8,805 bases of DNA, taken from contig JAGOBX010000124.1 of assembly GCA_017999075.1 (NCBI GenBank), positions 1 to 8,805 on the forward strand. The letters run 5' to 3'. The notes beneath the pieces were generated by a model. The model saw only the letters and a program-made list of their open reading frames with translations. It searched no databases and was not told the DNA's origin. The position numbers were made by a program, and so were the translations under genes. This document shows, one piece after another, positions 7,149 through 8,805 of the stretch. Position 1 is the first letter of the stretch, and each line of letters opens with the position of its first letter. Source of the DNA: JAGOBX01 sp017999075 [NCBI: Candidatus Babelota bacterium] (lineage in GTDB: Bacteria > JAGOBX01).

Positions 7149-8805
7149 TTAAATTGTTTTAATGAAAATCCTGTTTTGTGAAAATTCGGAAATTTTTTGT
7201 AATCCGTTTTTAAATTCCTGATATTTTTCTGCAGGAATTATTCTTTGTTTAATTATAAAAATTTCGTTAAATTCAACAGTAAAATTATTTTTTAATGTGA
7301 ATTCGCCTGAATATTCAAAAAAATCATTGCTAATAATCAGATTATCAGGGAAAAATTTAATTGAATGATTTTTAGGAAATTTGATTTTTATTGAGTTTAT
7401 TCTGCTTGAAGTTGAATTGTAATGAATATCGTATTTCCGTTTTTCCAATCCTATTTCATCAAATTTTTTTTCTATAGTGGGAATTTTAACTATAAAAAGA
7501 TCTCCTGCTTTTTCCCACATGTTTGACGCTTCAAACTGTATTGCCATTTTGAGAGGCATATTCAAATCCATTAAGTCTGAAATATTGAAATTTTTAAATA
7601 CTGCAGTGGGAGTTATTGAACTTACATAGTTTTGCATGACTTTAGCAGTGTCCTGTTTTTTTATATGTCTCCAGCTGTTTCTGACTTGCGCTTCATACGG
7701 ACCTGTATAAGTGTTTATTATAGAACATTCTGCGTTTCCCGATATATCGAACTCAATTTCAAGATTAGATTTTTTTTGGTTATTATCGGGATTCGCCAGT
7801 CCGGTATAACCTATCTCTTTTTTTATGTAATTAACAGCTTTGACCCCGTTATCATCGCTCCGCAAATATGGAAACCTGTATGTTTCAGAAGTAGGATCAA
7901 CATAAAATATATTTCCCTTGTATCTTATTTCCGTAATGCAATGATTACCGTCAGGAACAGGAATATCAGTTATCAATTCTCCTGCATCGTTAGTATTTAT
8001 TATTACAGGGTATGCTTCTATTCCCGCATAATTCAGCATTGCGCAATATAATATGCTTACATCAGTGCAATCGCCGAATTTATTTATGAAAGTTTCTTCA
8101 GCAGGATGACCTGACCATCCGCTGCTTACGCTTGATTTAACTGAAACATAACGGATATTTGTTTCTACCCAGTGAAACAAATCTGCCATAAGCTGTGTAT
8201 CGCTGTAAGATTTTTGTTTTATTGAATCAACTAAACTTTTTATTTTGTCGCCGGCTATTAAACGTTCTTTCTGGATTTTACTTATATATTCATAAAGATA
8301 ATTCCTGTCTTCTAAAAAAGTATAATTCAAAGAATATTTCACATCACTGATATTAGGCATATATGGTTCCGGATAAATAGGAGGAACATCTTCCATTTTG
8401 TAAGTATCAATAATAAAAGTGTCGTCTGAATTTTTTCGTACGGGTTTTCTGAATGACTCAGGCAGATTTCGGAACATAATATTTATTTTTTTTTCTTTTG
8501 GATAAATAATATGATATTCTGATTTAACTACAGGTATATTATCCTGAAAATACCATCCTCCGGAAAAAATATGTTTATCAAAAGGATTGTAGGTTTCTAT
8601 TTCATATGTATATTCTAATATGCTGCCTGTTTTTACTCCTGGAATTTTTGCTGAAATTGTTTTTCCTGATTTATCAAAATATTGGGATTCTTGAGACGGA
8701 GTAAGCGTTTTTATATCTTCCGAATTAAGTTTGTATTCATTGCCGTTTTTATCTATTGATCTACCTGATGTTATTTTAGCTGCAGAACGTCCTTCCGTAT
8801 AGTAT
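7149..8805 (-). CDS. DUF3857/transglutaminase-like protein with intact Cys-His-Asp triad (N-terminus outside window)
   Basis: 551 codons are visible and the frame has no stop up to the right edge, so the true start lies outside. The ATG at 8475-8477 is internal: the 109 codons before it encode typical DUF3857 sequence, such as YFDKSGKTISAKI, PGVKTGSILEYTYEI (8598-8642) and GGWYFQDNIPV. The transglutaminase-like core follows: LFHWVETNIRYVSV, then Cys in FGDCTD (codon 8067-8069), His in GNHCI (7941-7943) and Asp in YVDPTS (7896-7898). These three residues form the papain-like triad of the superfamily, so peptide-bond hydrolysis or acyl transfer is possible, probably in the periplasm or at the outer surface; the substrate is unknown. 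A beta-rich C-terminal domain of about 200 residues ends the protein. It is the upstream member of a tandem pair whose second copy has lost the same three residues. A signal peptide is expected but not visible here. Confidence 0.9.
   Translation of the reverse strand, partial: YYTEGRSAAKITSGRSIDKNGNEYKLNSEDIKTLTPSQESQYFDKSGKTISAKIPGVKTGSILEYTYEIETYNPFDKHIFSGGWYFQDNIPVVKSEYHIIYPKEKKINIMFRNLPESFRKPVRKNSDDTFIIDTYKMEDVPPIYPEPYMPNISDVKYSLNYTFLEDRNYLYEYISKIQKERLIAGDKIKSLVDSIKQKSYSDTQLMADLFHWVETNIRYVSVKSSVSSGWSGHPAEETFINKFGDCTDVSILYCAMLNYAGIEAYPVIINTNDAGELITDIPVPDGNHCITEIRYKGNIFYVDPTSETYRFPYLRSDDNGVKAVNYIKKEIGYTGLANPDNNQKKSNLEIEFDISGNAECSIINTYTGPYEAQVRNSWRHIKKQDTAKVMQNYVSSITPTAVFKNFNISDLMDLNMPLKMAIQFEASNMWEKAGDLFIVKIPTIEKKFDEIGLEKRKYDIHYNSTSSRINSIKIKFPKNHSIKFFPDNLIISNDFFEYSGEFTLKNNFTVEFNEIFIIKQRIIPAEKYQEFKNGLQKISEFSQNRIFIKTI

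Noticed and set aside
7632-8051. Plus-strand open frame of 139 codons
   Set aside because: It lies wholly opposite the transglutaminase-like core, whose motifs prove the minus strand is the coding one; the plus-strand product is Phe/Tyr/Ile-rich with no coherent domain.

Overview
The window is strongly AT-rich (about 70% A+T by eye) and gene-dense, and its genes look like those of a Gram-negative-type bacterium. The signs are a sigma-54-dependent response regulator, a sensor kinase with a periplasmic solute-binding domain, and exported DUF3857/transglutaminase-like proteins. Lysine, isoleucine, asparagine and AT-ending codons dominate every gene, so nothing stands out as recently acquired. 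Clear Shine-Dalgarno sites are rare; GGAGA before the gene at 3954 is the best one. I cannot name the species or phylum from sequence alone. No tRNA, rRNA, CRISPR array, insertion sequence or prophage gene was seen.

Left half, plus strand (1-4919): five tightly packed genes that look like one transcription unit. They are the 3' end of an RsmB/Sun-type rRNA cytosine-C5 methyltransferase, a 79-residue protein of unknown function, an NtrC-type sigma-54 activator, a membrane histidine kinase with a periplasmic amino-acid-binding-type sensor domain, and a 321-residue orphan protein with a single C-terminal membrane anchor. Gaps are 16, 0, 34 and -11 bases. The kinase, regulator and orphan plausibly form a signalling module: ligand sensed in the periplasm, phosphotransfer to the regulator, then activation of sigma-54 promoters that lie outside this window. 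The orphan is translationally linked to the kinase and may be an accessory or output component.

Middle (4920-5014): a 95-base convergent gap with two short hairpins. The second is followed by a T-run and is a candidate weak terminator for the plus-strand unit.

Right half, minus strand (8805-5015): two consecutive genes for exported proteins of the DUF3857 plus transglutaminase-like family, 40 bases apart and read right to left. The first gene (8805-7149) is cut by the right window edge. Its frame stays open well past the ATG at 8477, and the extra 109 codons encode recognisable DUF3857 sequence, so that ATG is internal. It keeps the Cys-His-Asp catalytic triad. The second gene (7108-5015) has the same architecture, but all three catalytic positions are replaced (Tyr, Lys, Ala) at exactly the same spacing of 42 and 15 residues. 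This pairing of an apparently active enzyme with a triad-less paralogue is the most interesting observation in the window. The orphan 321-residue protein and the 79-residue protein are the other candidates for undescribed biology.
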